64,000 nucleotides of DNA, taken from contig NW_027480566.1 of assembly GCF_051401765.1 (NCBI RefSeq), forward strand, positions 620,001 to 684,000, read 5' to 3'. The notes beneath the pieces are model-generated. The model did not search any database, was not told the origin of the DNA, and worked only from the letters and a program-made list of their open reading frames with translations. The position numbers were made by a program, and so were the translations under genes. Below, one piece after another: positions 46,533 to 59,498 of this stretch (within the stretch, counting starts at the first letter, position 1; each line of letters begins with the position of its first letter). This DNA is from Calliopsis andreniformis (Eukaryota > Arthropoda > Insecta > Hymenoptera > Andrenidae).

Positions 46533-49500
46533 GATCCTTATTCCTGATCGTTGAGGCACTCTAAAACTATTAGGCTGTTTTGCTCTCTGATGCCCGTGGA
46601 CCGAGAGAACGTAGAATATCGGAGCGATCGTGTCGGTCCGGAGTTCGAGCGAAAAAATTCTATGTCCCCGTTCGTGTCGCTCCGGAGCCCGAGCGAAAAA
46701 ATTCAAAGTCCCCGTTCGTGTCGCTCCGGAACCGAATGTCGACGGAACGAACGGACAACGGTAGATCCTTATACCTCGTGCTCGTGGCTCTCTAAAACCA
46801 TACACTTGTTGTCCTCTGTCTCTTAGCTGTGTCGAGATAATCGAGAATCATGGAGCGTTCGTGTCGCTCCGGAACCGAAAGTCGTCGGTTCGAAACGAGA
46901 ACGTTAGATCCTTATTCCTGATCGTAGAGGCACTCTAAAACTATTAGGCTGTTTTGCTCTCTGATGCCCGTTTACCGAGAGAACGTAGAATATCGGAGCG
47001 ATCGTGTCGGTCCGGAGTTCGAGCGAAAAAATTCTATGTCCCCGTTCGTGTCGCTCCGGAGCCCGAGCGAAAAAATTCAAAGTCCCCGTTCGTGTCGCTC
47101 CGGAACCGAATGTCGACGGAACGAAGGGACAACGGTAGATCCTTATTCCTGGTGCTCGTGGCTCTCTAAAACCATACACTTGTTGTCCTCTGTCTCTTAC
47201 CTGTGTCGAGATATTCGAGAATCATGGAGCGTTCGTGTCGCTCCGGAACCGAAAGTCGTCGGTTCGAAACGAGAACGTTAGATCCATATTCCTGATCGTT
47301 GAGGCACTCTAAAACTATTAGGCTGTTTTGCTCTCTGATGCCCGTGGACCGAGAGAACGTAGAATAACGGAGCGATCGTGTCGCTCCGGAGCCCGAGCGA
47401 AAAAATTCTAAGTCCCCGTTCGTGTCGCTCCGGAGCCCGAGCGAAAAAATTCTAAGTCCACGTTCGTGTCGCTCCGGAACCGAATGTCGACGGAACGAAG
47501 GGACAACGGTAGATCCTTCTTCCTGGTGCTCGCGGCTCTCTAAAACCATACACTTGTTGTCCGCTGTCTCTTACCTGTGTCGAGAAAATCGTGAATCATG
47601 GAGCGTTCGTGTCGCTCCGGAACCGAAAGTCGTCGGTTCGAAACGAGAATGTTAGATCCTTATTCCTGATCGTTGAGGCACTCTAAAACTATTAGGCTGT
47701 TTTGCTCTCTGATGCCCGTGGACCGAGAGAACGTAGAATATCGGAGCGATCGTGTCGGTCCGGAGTTCGAGCGAAAAAATTCTATGTCCCCGTTCGTGTC
47801 GCTCCGGAGCCCGAGCGAAAAAATTCAAAGTCCCCGTTCGTGTCGCTCCGGAACCGAATGTCGACGGAACGAACGGACAACGGTAGATCCTTATTCCTGG
47901 TGCTCGTGGCTCTCTAAAACCATACACTTGTTGTCCTCTGTCTCTTACCTGTGTCGAGATAATCGAGAATCATGGAGCGTTCGTGTCGCTTCGGAACCGA
48001 AAGTCGTCGGTTCGAAACGAGAACGTTAGATCCTTATTCCTGATCGCTGAGGCACTCTAAAACTATTAGGCTGTTTTGCTCTCTGATGCCCGTGGACCGA
48101 GAGAACGTAGAATAACGGAGCGATCGTGTCGCTCCGGAGCCCGAGCGAAAAAATTCTAAGTCCCCGTTCGTGTCGCTCAGGAACCGAATGTCGACGGAAC
48201 GAAGGGACAACGGTAGATCCTTATTCCTGGTGCTCGTGGCTCTCTAAAACCATACACTTGTTGTCCTCTGTCTCTTAGCTGTGTCGAGATAATCGAGAAT
48301 CATGGAGCGTTCGTGTCGCTCCGGAACCGAAAGTCGTCGGTTCGAAACGAGAACGTTAGATCCTTATTCCTGATCGTAGAGGCACTTTAAACTATTAGGC
48401 TGTTTTGCTCTCTGATGCCCGTGGACCGAGAGAACGTAGAATATCGGAGCGATCGTGTCGGTCCGGAGTTCGAGCGAAAAAATTCTATGTCCCCGTTCGT
48501 GTCGCTCCGGAGCCCGAGCGAAAAAATTCAAAGTCCCCGTTCGTGTCGCTCCGGAACCGAATGTCGACGGAACGAAGGGACAACGGTAGATCCTTATTCC
48601 TGGTGCTCGTGGCTCTCTAAAACCATACACTTGTTGTCCTCTGTCTCTTACCTGTGTCGAGATAATCGAGAATCATGTAGAGTTCGTGTCGCTCCGGAAC
48701 CGAAAGTCGTCGGTTCGAAACGAGAACGTTAGATTCTTATTCCTGATCGTTGAGGCACTCTAAAACTATTAGGCTGTTTTGGTGTCTGATGCCCGTGGAC
48801 CGAGAGAACGTAGAATATCGGAGCGATCGTGTCGCTCCGGAGTTCGAGCGAAAAAATTCCAAGTCCCCGTTCGTGTCGCTCCGGAACCGAATGTCGACGG
48901 AACGAAGGGACAACGGTAGATCCTTATTCCTGGTGCTCGTGGCTCTCTAAAACCATACACTTGTTGTCCTCTGTCTCTTACCTGTGTCGAGATATTCGAG
49001 AATCATGGAGCGTTCGTGTCGCTCCGGAACCGAAAGTCGTCGGTTCGAAACGAGAACGTTAGATCCATATTCCTGATCGTTGAGGCACTCTAAAACTATT
49101 AGGCTGTTTTGCTCTCTGATGCCCGTGGACCGAGAGAACGTAGAATAACGGAGCGATCGTGTCGCTCCGGAGCCCGAGCGAAAAAATTCTAAGTCCCCGT
49201 TCGTGTCGCTCCGGAGCCCGAGCGAAAAAATTCTAAGTCCACGTTCGTGTCGCTCCGGAACCGAATGTCGACGGAACGAAGGGACAACGGTAGATCCTTC
49301 TTCCTGGTGCTCGCGGCTCTCTAAAACCATACACTTGTTGTCCGCTGTCTCTTACCTGTGTCGAGAAAATCGAGAATCATGGAGCGTTCGTGTCGCTCCG
49401 GAACCGAAAGTCGTCGGTTCGAAACGAGAACGTTAGATCCTTATTCCTGATCGTTGAGGCACTCTAAAACTATTAGGCTGTTTTGCTCTCTGATGCCCGT

Positions 49501-50513
49501 GGACCGAGAGAACGTAGAATATCGGAGCGATCGTGTCGGTCCGGAGTTCGAGCGAAAAAATTCTATGTCCCCGTTCGTGTCGCTCCGGAGCCCGAGCGAA
49601 AAAATTCAAAGTCCCCGTTCGTGTCGCTCCGGAACCGAATGTCGACGGAACGAACGGACAACGGTAGATCCTTATACCTCGTGCTCGTGGCTCTCTAAAA
49701 CCATACACTTGTTGTCCTCTGTCTCTTAGCTGTGTCGAGATAATCGAGAATCATGGAGCGTTCGTGTCGCTCCGGAACCGAAAGTCGTCGGTTCGAAACG
49801 AGAACGTTAGATCCTTATTCCTGATCGTAGAGGCACTCTAAAACTATTAGGCTGTTTTGCTGTCTGATGCCCGTGGACCGAGAGAACGTAGAATATCGGA
49901 GCGATCGTGTCGGTCCGGAGTTCGAGCGAAAAAATTCTATGTCCCCGTTCGTGTCGCTCCGGAGCCCGAGCGAAAAAATTCAAAGTCCCCGTTCGTGTCG
50001 CTCCGGAACCGAATGTCGACGGAACGAAGGGACAACGGTAGATCCTTATTCCTGGTGCTCGTGGCTCTCTAAAACCATACACTTGTTGTCCTCTGTCTCT
50101 TACCTGTGTCGAGATAATCGAGAATCATGTAGAGTTCGTGTCGCTCCGGAACCGAAAGTCGTCGGTTCGAAACGAGAACGTTAGATCCTTATTCCTGATC
50201 GTTGAGGCACTCTAAAACTATTAGGCTGTTTTGCTCTCTGATGCCCGTGGACCGAGAGAACGTAGAATAACGGAGCGATCGTGTCGCTCCGGAGCCCGAG
50301 CGAAAAAATTCTAAGTCCCCGTTCGTGTCGCTCCGGAACCGAATGTCGACGGAACGAAGGGACAACGGTAGATCCTTATTCCTGGTGCTCGTGGCTCTCT
50401 AAAACCATACACTTGTTGTCCTCTGTCTCTTACCTGTGTCGAGATATTCGAGAATCATGGAGCGTTCGTGTCGCTCCGGAACCGAAAGTCGTCGGTTCGA
50501 AACGAGAACGTTA
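46533..50513. repeat. Sub-block of 374-bp units in the 14-kb copy 2
   Basis: Unit starts and lengths: 46533, 46907, 47281, 47655 (374), 48029 (330), 48359 (373), 48732 (330), 49062, 49436, 49810 (374), 50184 (330). It matches 31971-35951 at 14,562 bp offset. The CACTTTAAACT one-base deletion of 33797 is present at 48359. The unit at 49810 is the last of the TCGGTCCGG subfamily in the window. Confidence 0.9.
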
Positions 50514-52293
50514 GATCCATATTCCTGATCCTTGAGGCACTCTAAAACTATTAGGCTGTTTTGCTCTCTGATGCCCGTGGACTGAGAGAACGTAGAATAA
50601 CGGAGCGATCGTGTCGCTCCGGAGCCCGAGCGAAAAAATTCTAAGTCCCCGTTCGTGTCGCTCCGGAGCCCGAGCGAAAAAATTCCAAGTCCCCGTTCGT
50701 GTCGCTCCGGAACCGAATGTCGACGGAACGAAGGGACAACGGTAGATCCTTATTCCTGGTGCTCGTGGCTCTCTAAAACCATACACTTGTTGTCCTCTGT
50801 CTCTTAGCTGTGTCGAGATAATCGAGAATCATTGAGCGTTCGTGTCGCTCCGGAACCGAAAGTCGTCGGTTCGAAACGAGAACGTTAGATCCTTATTCCT
50901 GATCGTTGAGGCACTCTAAAACTATTAGGCTGTTTTGCTCTCTGATGCCGTGGACCGAGAGAACGTAGAATATCGGAGCGATCGTGTCGCTCCGGAGTTC
51001 GAGCGAAAAAATTCTAAGTCCCCGTTCGTGTCGCTCCGGAGCCCGAGCGAAAAAATTCTAAGTCCCCGTTCGTGTCGCTCCGGAACCGAATGTCGACGGA
51101 ACGAAGGGACAACGGTAGATCCTTATTCCTGGTGCTCGTGGCTCTCTAAAACCATACACTTGTTGTCCTCTGTCTCTTACCTGTGTCGAGATAATCGAGA
51201 ATCATGGAGCGTTCGTGTCGCTCCGGAAACGAAAGTCGTGGGTTCGAAACGAGGACGTTAGATCCTTATTCCTGATCGTTGAGGCACTCTAAAACTATTA
51301 GGCTGTTTTGCTCTCTGATGCCCGTGGACCGAGAGAACGTAGAATATCGGAGCGATCGTGTCGCTCCGGAGTTCGAGCGAAAAAGTTCTAAGTCCCCGTT
51401 CGTGTCGCTCCGGAACCGAGTGTCGACGGAACGAAGGGACAACGGTAGATCCTTATTCCTGGTGCTCGTGGCTCTCTAAAACCATACACTTGTTGTCCTC
51501 TGTCTCTTACCCGTGTCGAGATAATCGAGAATCATGTAGCGTTCGTGTCGCTCCGGAACCGAAAGTCGTCGGTTCGAAACGAGAACGTTAGATCCTTATT
51601 CCTGATCGTTGAGGCACTCTAAAACTATTAGGCTGTTTTGCTCTCTGATGCCCGTGGACCGAGAGAACGTAGAATAACGGAGCGATCGTGTCGCTCCGGA
51701 GCCCGAGCGAAAAAATTCTAAGTCCCCGTTCGTGTCGCTCCGGAACCGAATGTCGACGGAACGAAGGGACAACGGCAGATCCTTATTCCTGGTGCTCGTG
51801 GCTCTCTAAAACCATACACTTGTTGTCCTCTGTCTCTTAGCTGTGTCGAGATAATCGAGAATCATTGAGCGTTCGTGTCGCTCCGGAACCGAAAGTCGTC
51901 GGTTCGAAACGAGAACGTTAGATCCTTATTCCTGATCGTTGAGGCACTCTAAAACTATTAGGCTGTTTTGCTCTCTGATGCCGTGGACCGAGAGAACGTA
52001 GAATATCGGAGCGATCGTGTCGCTCCGGAGTTCGAGCGAAAAAATTCTAAGTCCCCGTTCGTGTCGCTCCGGAGCCCGAGCGAAAAAATTCTAAGTCCCC
52101 GTTCGTGTCGCTCCGGAACCGAATGTCGACGGAACGAAGGGACAACGGTAGATCCTTATTCCTGGTGCTCGTGGCTCTCTAAAACCATACACTTGTTGTC
52201 CTCTGTCTCTTACCTGTGTCGAGATAATCGAGAATCATGGAGCGTTCGTGTCGCTCCGGAAACGAAAGTCGTCGGTTCGAAACGAGGACGTTA
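50514..52293. repeat. Sub-block of 330/373/374-bp units in the 14-kb copy 2
   Basis: Unit starts and lengths: 50514 (374), 50888 (373), 51261, 51591 (330), 51921 (373). It matches 35952-37731 at 14,562 bp offset, including the GTCGTGGGTTCG change (36676/51238) and the TTACCCGTGTCG change. Confidence 0.9.
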
Positions 52294-52766
52294 GATCCTT
52301 ATTCCTGATCGTTGAGGCACTCTAAAACTATTAGGCTGTTTTGCTCTCTGATGCCCGTGGACCGAGAGAACGTAGAATAACGGAGCGATCGTGTCGCTCC
52401 GGAGCCCGAGCGAAAAAATTCTAAGTCCCCGTTCGTGTCGCTCCGGAACCGAATGTCGACGGAACGAAGGGACAACGGCAGATCCTTATTCCTGGTGCTC
52501 GTGGCTGTCTAAATCCATACACTTGTTGTCCTCTGTCTCTTACCTGTGTCGAGATAATCGAGAATCATGGAGCGTTCGTGTCGCTCCGGAACCGAATGTC
52601 GACGGAACGAAGGGACAACGGTAGATCCTTATTCCTGGTGCTCGTGGCTCTCTAAAACCATACACTTGTTGTCCTCTGTCTCTTACCTGTGTCGAGATAA
52701 TCGAGAATTATTGAGCGTTCGTGTCGCTCCGGAACCGAAAGTCGTCGGTTCGAAACGAGAACGTTA
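52294..52766. repeat. 473-bp recombinant unit A-B-B (extra half B)
   Basis: Half A (52294-52480) is followed by two half B copies (52481-52623 and 52624-52766). The first B ends with a half A tail (GAATGTCGACGG). The switch lies in the 23 shared bases at 52574-52596, the same seam at which the A-A units lost a B. This is the reciprocal gain product of A/B exchange. Copy 1 of the 14-kb repeat has no such unit, so it arose after that duplication or was lost from copy 1. Confidence 0.92.
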
Positions 52767-55700
52767 GATCCTCATTCCTGATCGTTGTGGCACTCTAAAA
52801 CTATTAGGCTGTTTTGCTCTCTGATGCCCGTGGACCGAGAGAACGTAGAATAACGGAGCGATCGTGTCGCTCCGGAGTTCGAGCGAAAAAATTCTAAGTC
52901 CCCGTTCGTGTCGCTCCGGAACCGAATGTCGACGGAACGAAGGGACAACGGTAGATCCTTATTCCTGGTGCTCGTGGCTCTCTAAAACCATACACTTGTT
53001 GTCCTCTGTCTCTTACCTGTGTCGAGATATTCGAGATTCATGGAGCGTTCGTGTCGCTCCGGAACCGAAAGTCGTCGGTTCGAAACGAGAACGTTAGGTC
53101 CTTATTCCTGATCGTTGAGGCACTCTAAAACTATTAGGCTGTTTTGCTCTCTGATGCCCGTGGACCGAGAGAACGTAGAATATCGGAGCGATCGTGTCGC
53201 TCCGGAGCCCGAGCGAAAAAATTCTAAGTCCCCGTTCGTGTCGCTCCGGAACCGAATGTCGACGGAACGAAGGGACAACGGTAGATCCTTATTCCTGGTG
53301 CTCGTGGCTCTCTAAAACCATACACTTGATGTCCTCTGTCTCTTACCTGTGTCGAGATAATCGAGAATCATAGAGCGTTCGTGTCGCTCCGGAACCGAAA
53401 GTCGTCGGTTCGAAACGAGAACGTCAGATCCTTATTCCTGATCGCTGAGGCACTCTAAAACTATTAGGCTGTTTTGCTCTCTGAAGCCCGTGGACCGGGA
53501 GAACGTAGAATATCGGAGCGATCGTGTCGCTCCGGAGTACGAGCGAAAAAATTCTAAGTCCCCGTTCGTGTCGCTCCGGAACCGAATGTCGACGGAACGA
53601 AGGGACAACGGTAGATCCTTATTCCTGGTTCTCGTGGCTCTGTAAAACCATACACTTGTTGTCCTCTGTCTCTTACCTGTGTCGAGATAATCGAGAATCA
53701 TGGAGCGTTCGTGTCGCTCCGGAACCGAAAGTCGTCGGTTCGAAACGAGAACGTTAGATCCTTATTCCTGATCGTTGAGGCACTCTAAAACTTTTAGGCT
53801 GTTTTGCTCTCTGATGCCCGTGGACCGAGAGAACGTAGAATATCGGAGCGATCGTGTCGCTCCGGAGTTCGAGCGAAAAAATTCTAAGTCCCCGTTCGTG
53901 TCGCTCCGGAGCCCGAGCGAAAAAATTCTAAGTCCCCGTTCGTGTCGCTCCGGAACCGAATGTCGTCGGAACGAAGGGACAACGGTAGATCCTTATTCCT
54001 GGTGCTCGTGGCTCTCTAAAACCATACACTTGATGTCCTCTGTCTCTTACCTGTGTCGAGATAATCGAGAATCATAGAGCGTTCGTGTCGCTCCGGAACC
54101 GAAAGTCGTCGGTTCGAAACGAGAACGTCAGATCCTTATTCCTGATCGTTGAGGCACTCTAAAACTTTTAGGCTGTTTTGCTCTCTGATGCCCGTGGACC
54201 GAGAGAACGTAGAATATCGGAGCGATCGTGTCGCTCCGGAGTTCGAGCGAAAAAATTCCAAGTCCCCGTTCGTGTCGCTCCGGAACCGAATGTCGACGGA
54301 ACGAAGGGACAACGGTAGATCCTTATTCCTGGTGCTCGTGGCTCTCTAAAACCATACACTTGATGTCCTCTGTCTCTTACCTGTGTCGAGATAATCGAGA
54401 ATCATAGAGCGTTCGTGTCGCTCCGGAACCGAAAGTCGTCGGTTCGAAACGAGAACGTTAGATCCTTATTCCTGATCGTTGTGGCACTCTAAAACTATTA
54501 GGCTGTTTTGCTCTCTGATGCCCGTGGACCGAGAGAACGTAGAATAAAGGAGCGATCGTGTCGCTCCGGAGTTCGAGCGAAAAAATTCTAAGTCCCCGTT
54601 CGTGTCGCTCCGGAGCCCGAGCGAAAAAATTCTAAGTCCCCGTTCGTGTCGCTCCGGAACCGAATGTCGATGGAACGAAGGGACAACGGTAGATCCTTAT
54701 TCCTGGTGCTCGTGGCTCTCTAAAACCATACACTTGATGTCCTCTGTCTCTTACCTGTGTCGAGATAATCGAGAATCATGGAGCGTTCGTGTCGCTCCGG
54801 AACCGAAAGTCGTCGGTTCCAAGCGAGAACGTTAGATCCTTATTCCTGATCGTTGAGGCACTCTAAAACTATTAGGCTGTTTTGCTCTCTGATGCCCGTG
54901 GACCGAGAGAACGTAGAATGTCGGAGCGATCGTGTCGCTCCGGAGTTCGAGCGAGAAAATTCTAAGTCCCCGGTCGTGTCGCTACGGAGCCCGAGCGAAA
55001 AAATTCTAAGTCCCCGTTCGTGTCGCTCCGGAGCCCGAGCGAAAAAATTCTAAGTCCCCGTTCGTGTCGCTCCGGAACCGAATGTCGACGGAACGAAGGG
55101 ACAACGGTAGATCCTTATTCCTGGTGCTCGTGGCTCTCTAAAACCATACACTTGATGTCCTCTGTCTCTTACCTGTGTCGAGATAATCGAGAATCATAGA
55201 GCGTTCGTGTCGCTCCGGAACCGAAAGTCGTCGGTTCGAAACGAGTACGTCAGATCCTTATTCCTGATCGCTGAGGCACTCTAAAACTATTAGGCTGTTT
55301 TGCTCTCTGAAGCCCGTGGACCGAGAGAACGTAGAATATCGGAGCGATCGTGTCGCTCCGGAGTTCGAGCGAAAAAATTCCAAGTCCCCGTTCGTGTCGC
55401 TCCGGAACCGAATGTCGACGGAACGAAGGGACAACGGTAGATCCTTATTCCTGGTGCTCGTGGCTCTCTATAACCATACACTTGTTGTCCTCTGTCTCTT
55501 AGCTGTGTCGAGATAATCGAGAATCATTGAGCGTTCGTGTCGCTCCGGAACCGAAAGTCGTCGGTTCGAAACGAGAACGTTAGATCCTTATTCCTGATCG
55601 TTGAGGCACTCTAAAACTATTAGGCTGTATTGCTGTCTGATGCCCGTGGACCGAGAGAACGTAGAATATCGGAGCGATCGAGTCGCTCCGGAGTTCGAGC

Positions 55701-56792
55701 GAAAAAATTCTAAGTCTCCGTTCGTGTCGCTCCGGAGCCCGAGGGAAAAAATTCTAAGTCCCCGTTCGTGTCGCTCCGGAGCCCGAGCGAAAAAATTCTA
55801 AGTCCCCGTTCGTGTCGCTCCGGAACCGAATGTCGACGGAACGAAGGGACAACGGTTGATCCTTATTCCTGGTGCTCGTGGCTCTCTAAAACCATACACT
55901 TGATGTCCTCTGTCTCTTACCTGTGTCGAGATAATCGAGAATCATAGAGCGTTCGTGTCGCTCCGGAACCGAAAGTCGTCGGTTCGAAACGAGAACGTTA
56001 GATCCTTATTCCTGATCGTTGTGGCACTCTAAAACTATTAGGCTGTTTTGCTCTCTGATGCCCGTGGACCGAGAGAACGTAGAATAAAGGAGCGATCGTG
56101 TCGCTCCGGAGTTCGAGCGAAAAAATTCTAAGTCCCCGTTCGTGTCGCTCCGGAGCCCGAGCGAAAAAATTCTAAGTCCCCGTTCGTGTCGCTCCGGAAC
56201 CGAATGTCGATGGAACGAAGGGACAACGGTAGATCCTTATTCCTGGTGCTCGTGGCTCTCTAAAACCATACACTTGATGTCCTCTGTCTCTTACCTGTGT
56301 CGAGATAATCGAGAATCATGGAGCGTTCGTGTCGCTCCGGAACCGAAAGTCGTCGGTTCCAAGCGAGAACGTTAGATCCTTATTCCTGATCGTTGAGGCA
56401 CTCTAAAACTATTAGGCTGTTTTGCTCTCTGATGCCCGTGGACCGAGAGAACGTAGAATGTCGGAGCGATCGTGTCGCTCCGGAGTTCGAGCGAGAAAAT
56501 TCTAAGTCCCCGGTCGTGTCGCTACGGAGCCCGAGCGAAAAAATTCTAAGTCCCCGTTCGTGTCGCTCCGGAGCCCGAGCGAAAAAATTCCAAGTCCCCG
56601 TTCGTGTCGCTCCGGAACCGAATGTCGACGGAACGAAGGGACAACGGTAGATCCTTATTCCTGGTGCTCGTGGCTCTCTAAAACCATACACTTGATGTCC
56701 TCTGTCTCTTACCTGTGTCGAGATAATCGAGAATCATAGAGCGTTCGTGTCGCTCCGGAACCGAAAGTCGTCGGTTCGAAACGAGAACGTTA
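52767..56792. repeat. Sub-block rich in 418-bp units in the 14-kb copy 2
   Basis: Unit starts and lengths: 52767, 53097, 53427 (330), 53757 (374), 54131 (330), 54461 (374), 54835 (418), 55253 (330), 55583 (418), 56001 (374), 56375 (418). It matches 38854-42.34 kb at 14,243 bp offset. The unit at 53097 starts with GGTCC instead of GATCC. Confidence 0.9.
54461..56792. repeat. 2332-bp six-monomer repeat, copy 1
   Basis: Lengths 374, 418, 330, 418, 374, 418. The last unit (56375) is a hybrid. Its front and first blocks match the unit at 54835, while from ATTCCAAG at about 56588 onward it matches the end of the unit at 54131, exactly 2332 bp upstream (54256). This marks the crossover point inside the 44-bp blocks. 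Confidence 0.9.
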
Positions 56793-59498
56793 GATCCTTA
56801 TTCCTGATCGTTGTGGCACTCTAAAACTATTAGGCTGTTTTGCTCTCTGATGCCCGTGGACCGAGAGAACGTAGAATAAAGGAGCGATCGTGTCGCTCCG
56901 GAGTTCGAGCGAAAAAATTCTAAGTCCCCGTTCGTGTCGCTCCGGAGCCCGAGCGAAAAAATTCTAAGTCCCCGTTCGTGTCGCTCCGGAACCGAATGTC
57001 GATGGAACGAAGGGACAACGGTAGATCCTTATTCCTGGTGCTCGTGGCTCTCTAAAACCATACACTTGATGTCCTCTGTCTCTTACCTGTGTCGAGATAA
57101 TCGAGAATCATGGAGCGTTCGTGTCGCTCCGGAACCGAAAGTCGTCGGTTCCAAGCGAGAACGTTAGATCCTTATTCCTGATCGTTGAGGCACTCTAAAA
57201 CTATTAGGCTGTTTTGCTCTCTGATGCCCGTGGACCGAGAGAACGTAGAATGTCGGAGCGATCGTGTCGCTCCGGAGTTCGAGCGAGAAAATTCTAAGTC
57301 CCCGGTCGTGTCGCTACGGAGCCCGAGCGAAAAAATTCTAAGTCCCCGTTCGTGTCGCTCCGGAGCCCGAGCGAAAAAATTCTAAGTCCCCGTTCGTGTC
57401 GCTCCGGAACCGAATGTCGACGGAACGAAGGGACAACGGTAGATCCTTATTCCTGGTGCTCGTGGCTCTCTAAAACCATACACTTGATGTCCTCTGTCTC
57501 TTACCTGTGTCGAGATAATCGAGAATCATAGAGCGTTCGTGTCGCTCCGGAACCGAAAGTCGTCGGTTCGAAACGAGTACGTCAGATCCTTATTCCTGAT
57601 CGCTGAGGCACTCTAAAACTATTAGGCTGTTTTGCTCTCTGAAGCCCGTGGACCGAGAGAACGTAGAATATCGGAGCGATCGTGTCGCTCCGGAGTTCGA
57701 GCGAAAAAATTCCAAGTCCCCGTTCGTGTCGCTCCGGAACCGAATGTCGACGGAACGAAGGGACAACGGTAGATCCTTATTCCTGGTGCTCGTGGCTCTC
57801 TAAAACCATACACTTGTTGTCCTCTGTCTCTTAGCTGTGTCGAGATAATCGAGAATCATTGAGCGTTCGTGTCGCTCCGGAACCGAAAGTCGTCGGTTCG
57901 AAACGAGAACGTTAGATCCTTATTCCTGATCGTTGAGGCACTCTAAAACTATTAGGCTGTATTGCTGTCTGATGCCCGTGGACCGAGAGAACGTAGAATA
58001 TCGGAGCGATCGAGTCGCTCCGGAGTTCGAGCGAAAAAATTCTAAGTCTCCGTTCGTGTCGCTCCGGAGCCCGAGGGAAAAAATTCTAAGTCCCCGTTCG
58101 TGTCGCTCCGGAGCCCGAGCGAAAAAATTCTAAGTCCCCGTTCGTGTCGCTCCGGAACCGAATGTCGACGGAACGAAGGGACAACGGTTGATCCTTATTC
58201 CTGGTGCTCGTGGCTCTCTAAAACCATACACTTGATGTCCTCTGTCTCTTACCTGTGTCGAGATAATCGAGAATCATAGAGCGTTCGTGTCGCTCCGGAA
58301 CCGAAAGTCGTCGGTTCGAAACGAGAACGTTAGATCCTTATTCCTGATCGTTGTGGCACTCTAAAACTATTAGGCTGTTTTGCTCTCTGATGCCCGTGGA
58401 CCGAGAGAACGTAGAATAAAGGAGCGATCGTGTCGCTCCGGAGTTCGAGCGAAAAAATTCTAAGTCCCCGTTCGTGTCGCTCCGGAGCCCGAGCGAAAAA
58501 ATTCTAAGTCCCCGTTCGTGTCGCTCCGGAACCGAATGTCGATGGAACGAAGGGACAACGGTAGATCCTTATTCCTGGTGCTCGTGGCTCTCTAAAACCA
58601 TACACTTGATGTCCTCTGTCTCTTACCTGTGTCGAGATAATCGAGAATCATGGAGCGTTCGTGTCGCTCCGGAACCGAAAGTCGTCGGTTCCAAGCGAGA
58701 ACGTTAGATCCTTATTCCTGATCGTTGAGGCACTCTAAAACTATTAGGCTGTTTTGCTCTCTGATGCCCGTGGACCGAGAGAACGTAGAATGTCGGAGCG
58801 ATCGTGTCGCTCCGGAGTTCGAGCGAGAAAATTCTAAGTCCCCGGTCGTGTCGCTACGGAGCCCGAGCGAAAAAATTCTAAGTCCCCGTTCGTGTCGCTC
58901 CGGAGCCCGAGCGAAAAAATTCTAAGTCCCCGTTCGTGTCGCTCCGGAACCGAATGTCGACGGAACGAAGGGACAACGGTAGATCCTTATTCCTGGTGCT
59001 CGTGGCTCTCTAAAACCATACACTTGATGTCCTCTGTCTCTTACCTGTGTCGAGATAATCGAGAATCATAGAGCGTTCGTGTCGCTCCGGAACCGAAAGT
59101 CGTCGGTTCGAAACGAGTACGTCAGATCCTTATTCCTGATCGCTGAGGCACTCTAAAACTATTAGGCTGTTTTGCTCTCTGAAGCCCGTGGACCGAGAGA
59201 ACGTAGAATATCTGAGCGATCGTGTCGCTCCGGAGTTCGAGCGAAAAAATTCTAAGTCCCCGTTCGTGTCGCTCCGGAGCCCGAGCGAAAAAATTCTAAG
59301 TCCCCGTTCGTGTCGCTCCGGAACCGAATGTCGACGGAACGAAGGGACAACGGTAGATCCTTATTCCTGGTGCTCGTGGCTCTCTAAAACCATACACTTG
59401 ATGTCCTCTGTCTCTTACCTGTGTCGAGATAATCGATAATCATGGAGCGTTCGTGTCGCTCCGGAACCGAAAGTCGTCGGTTCGAAACGAGAACGTTA
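56793..59498. repeat. 2332-bp repeat copy 2 plus the following unit
   Basis: Unit starts and lengths: 56793 (374), 57167 (418), 57585 (330), 57915 (418), 58333 (374), 58707 (418), 59125 (374). The first six are copy 2 of the 2332-bp repeat. The unit at 59125 begins like 42550 (GAATATCTGAGCG in both), then ends with GATAATCATGG as in the unit at 38106, so another exchange lies in it. Confidence 0.9.

Larger units (their letters stand above)
42924..56792. repeat. Duplication of about 14 kb, copy 2 (38 units)
   Basis: Partner of 29022-42923. It has two 330-bp units (45499 and 45829) that copy 1 lacks. Around 52.3-53.1 kb it has 803 bp (330+143+330) where copy 1 has 1122 bp (three 374-bp units). 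Elsewhere the copies share private marks such as GCCCGTTTACC (29834/43736) and CTCGTGCCTC (30021/43923), which excludes independent origin. Confidence 0.9.
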
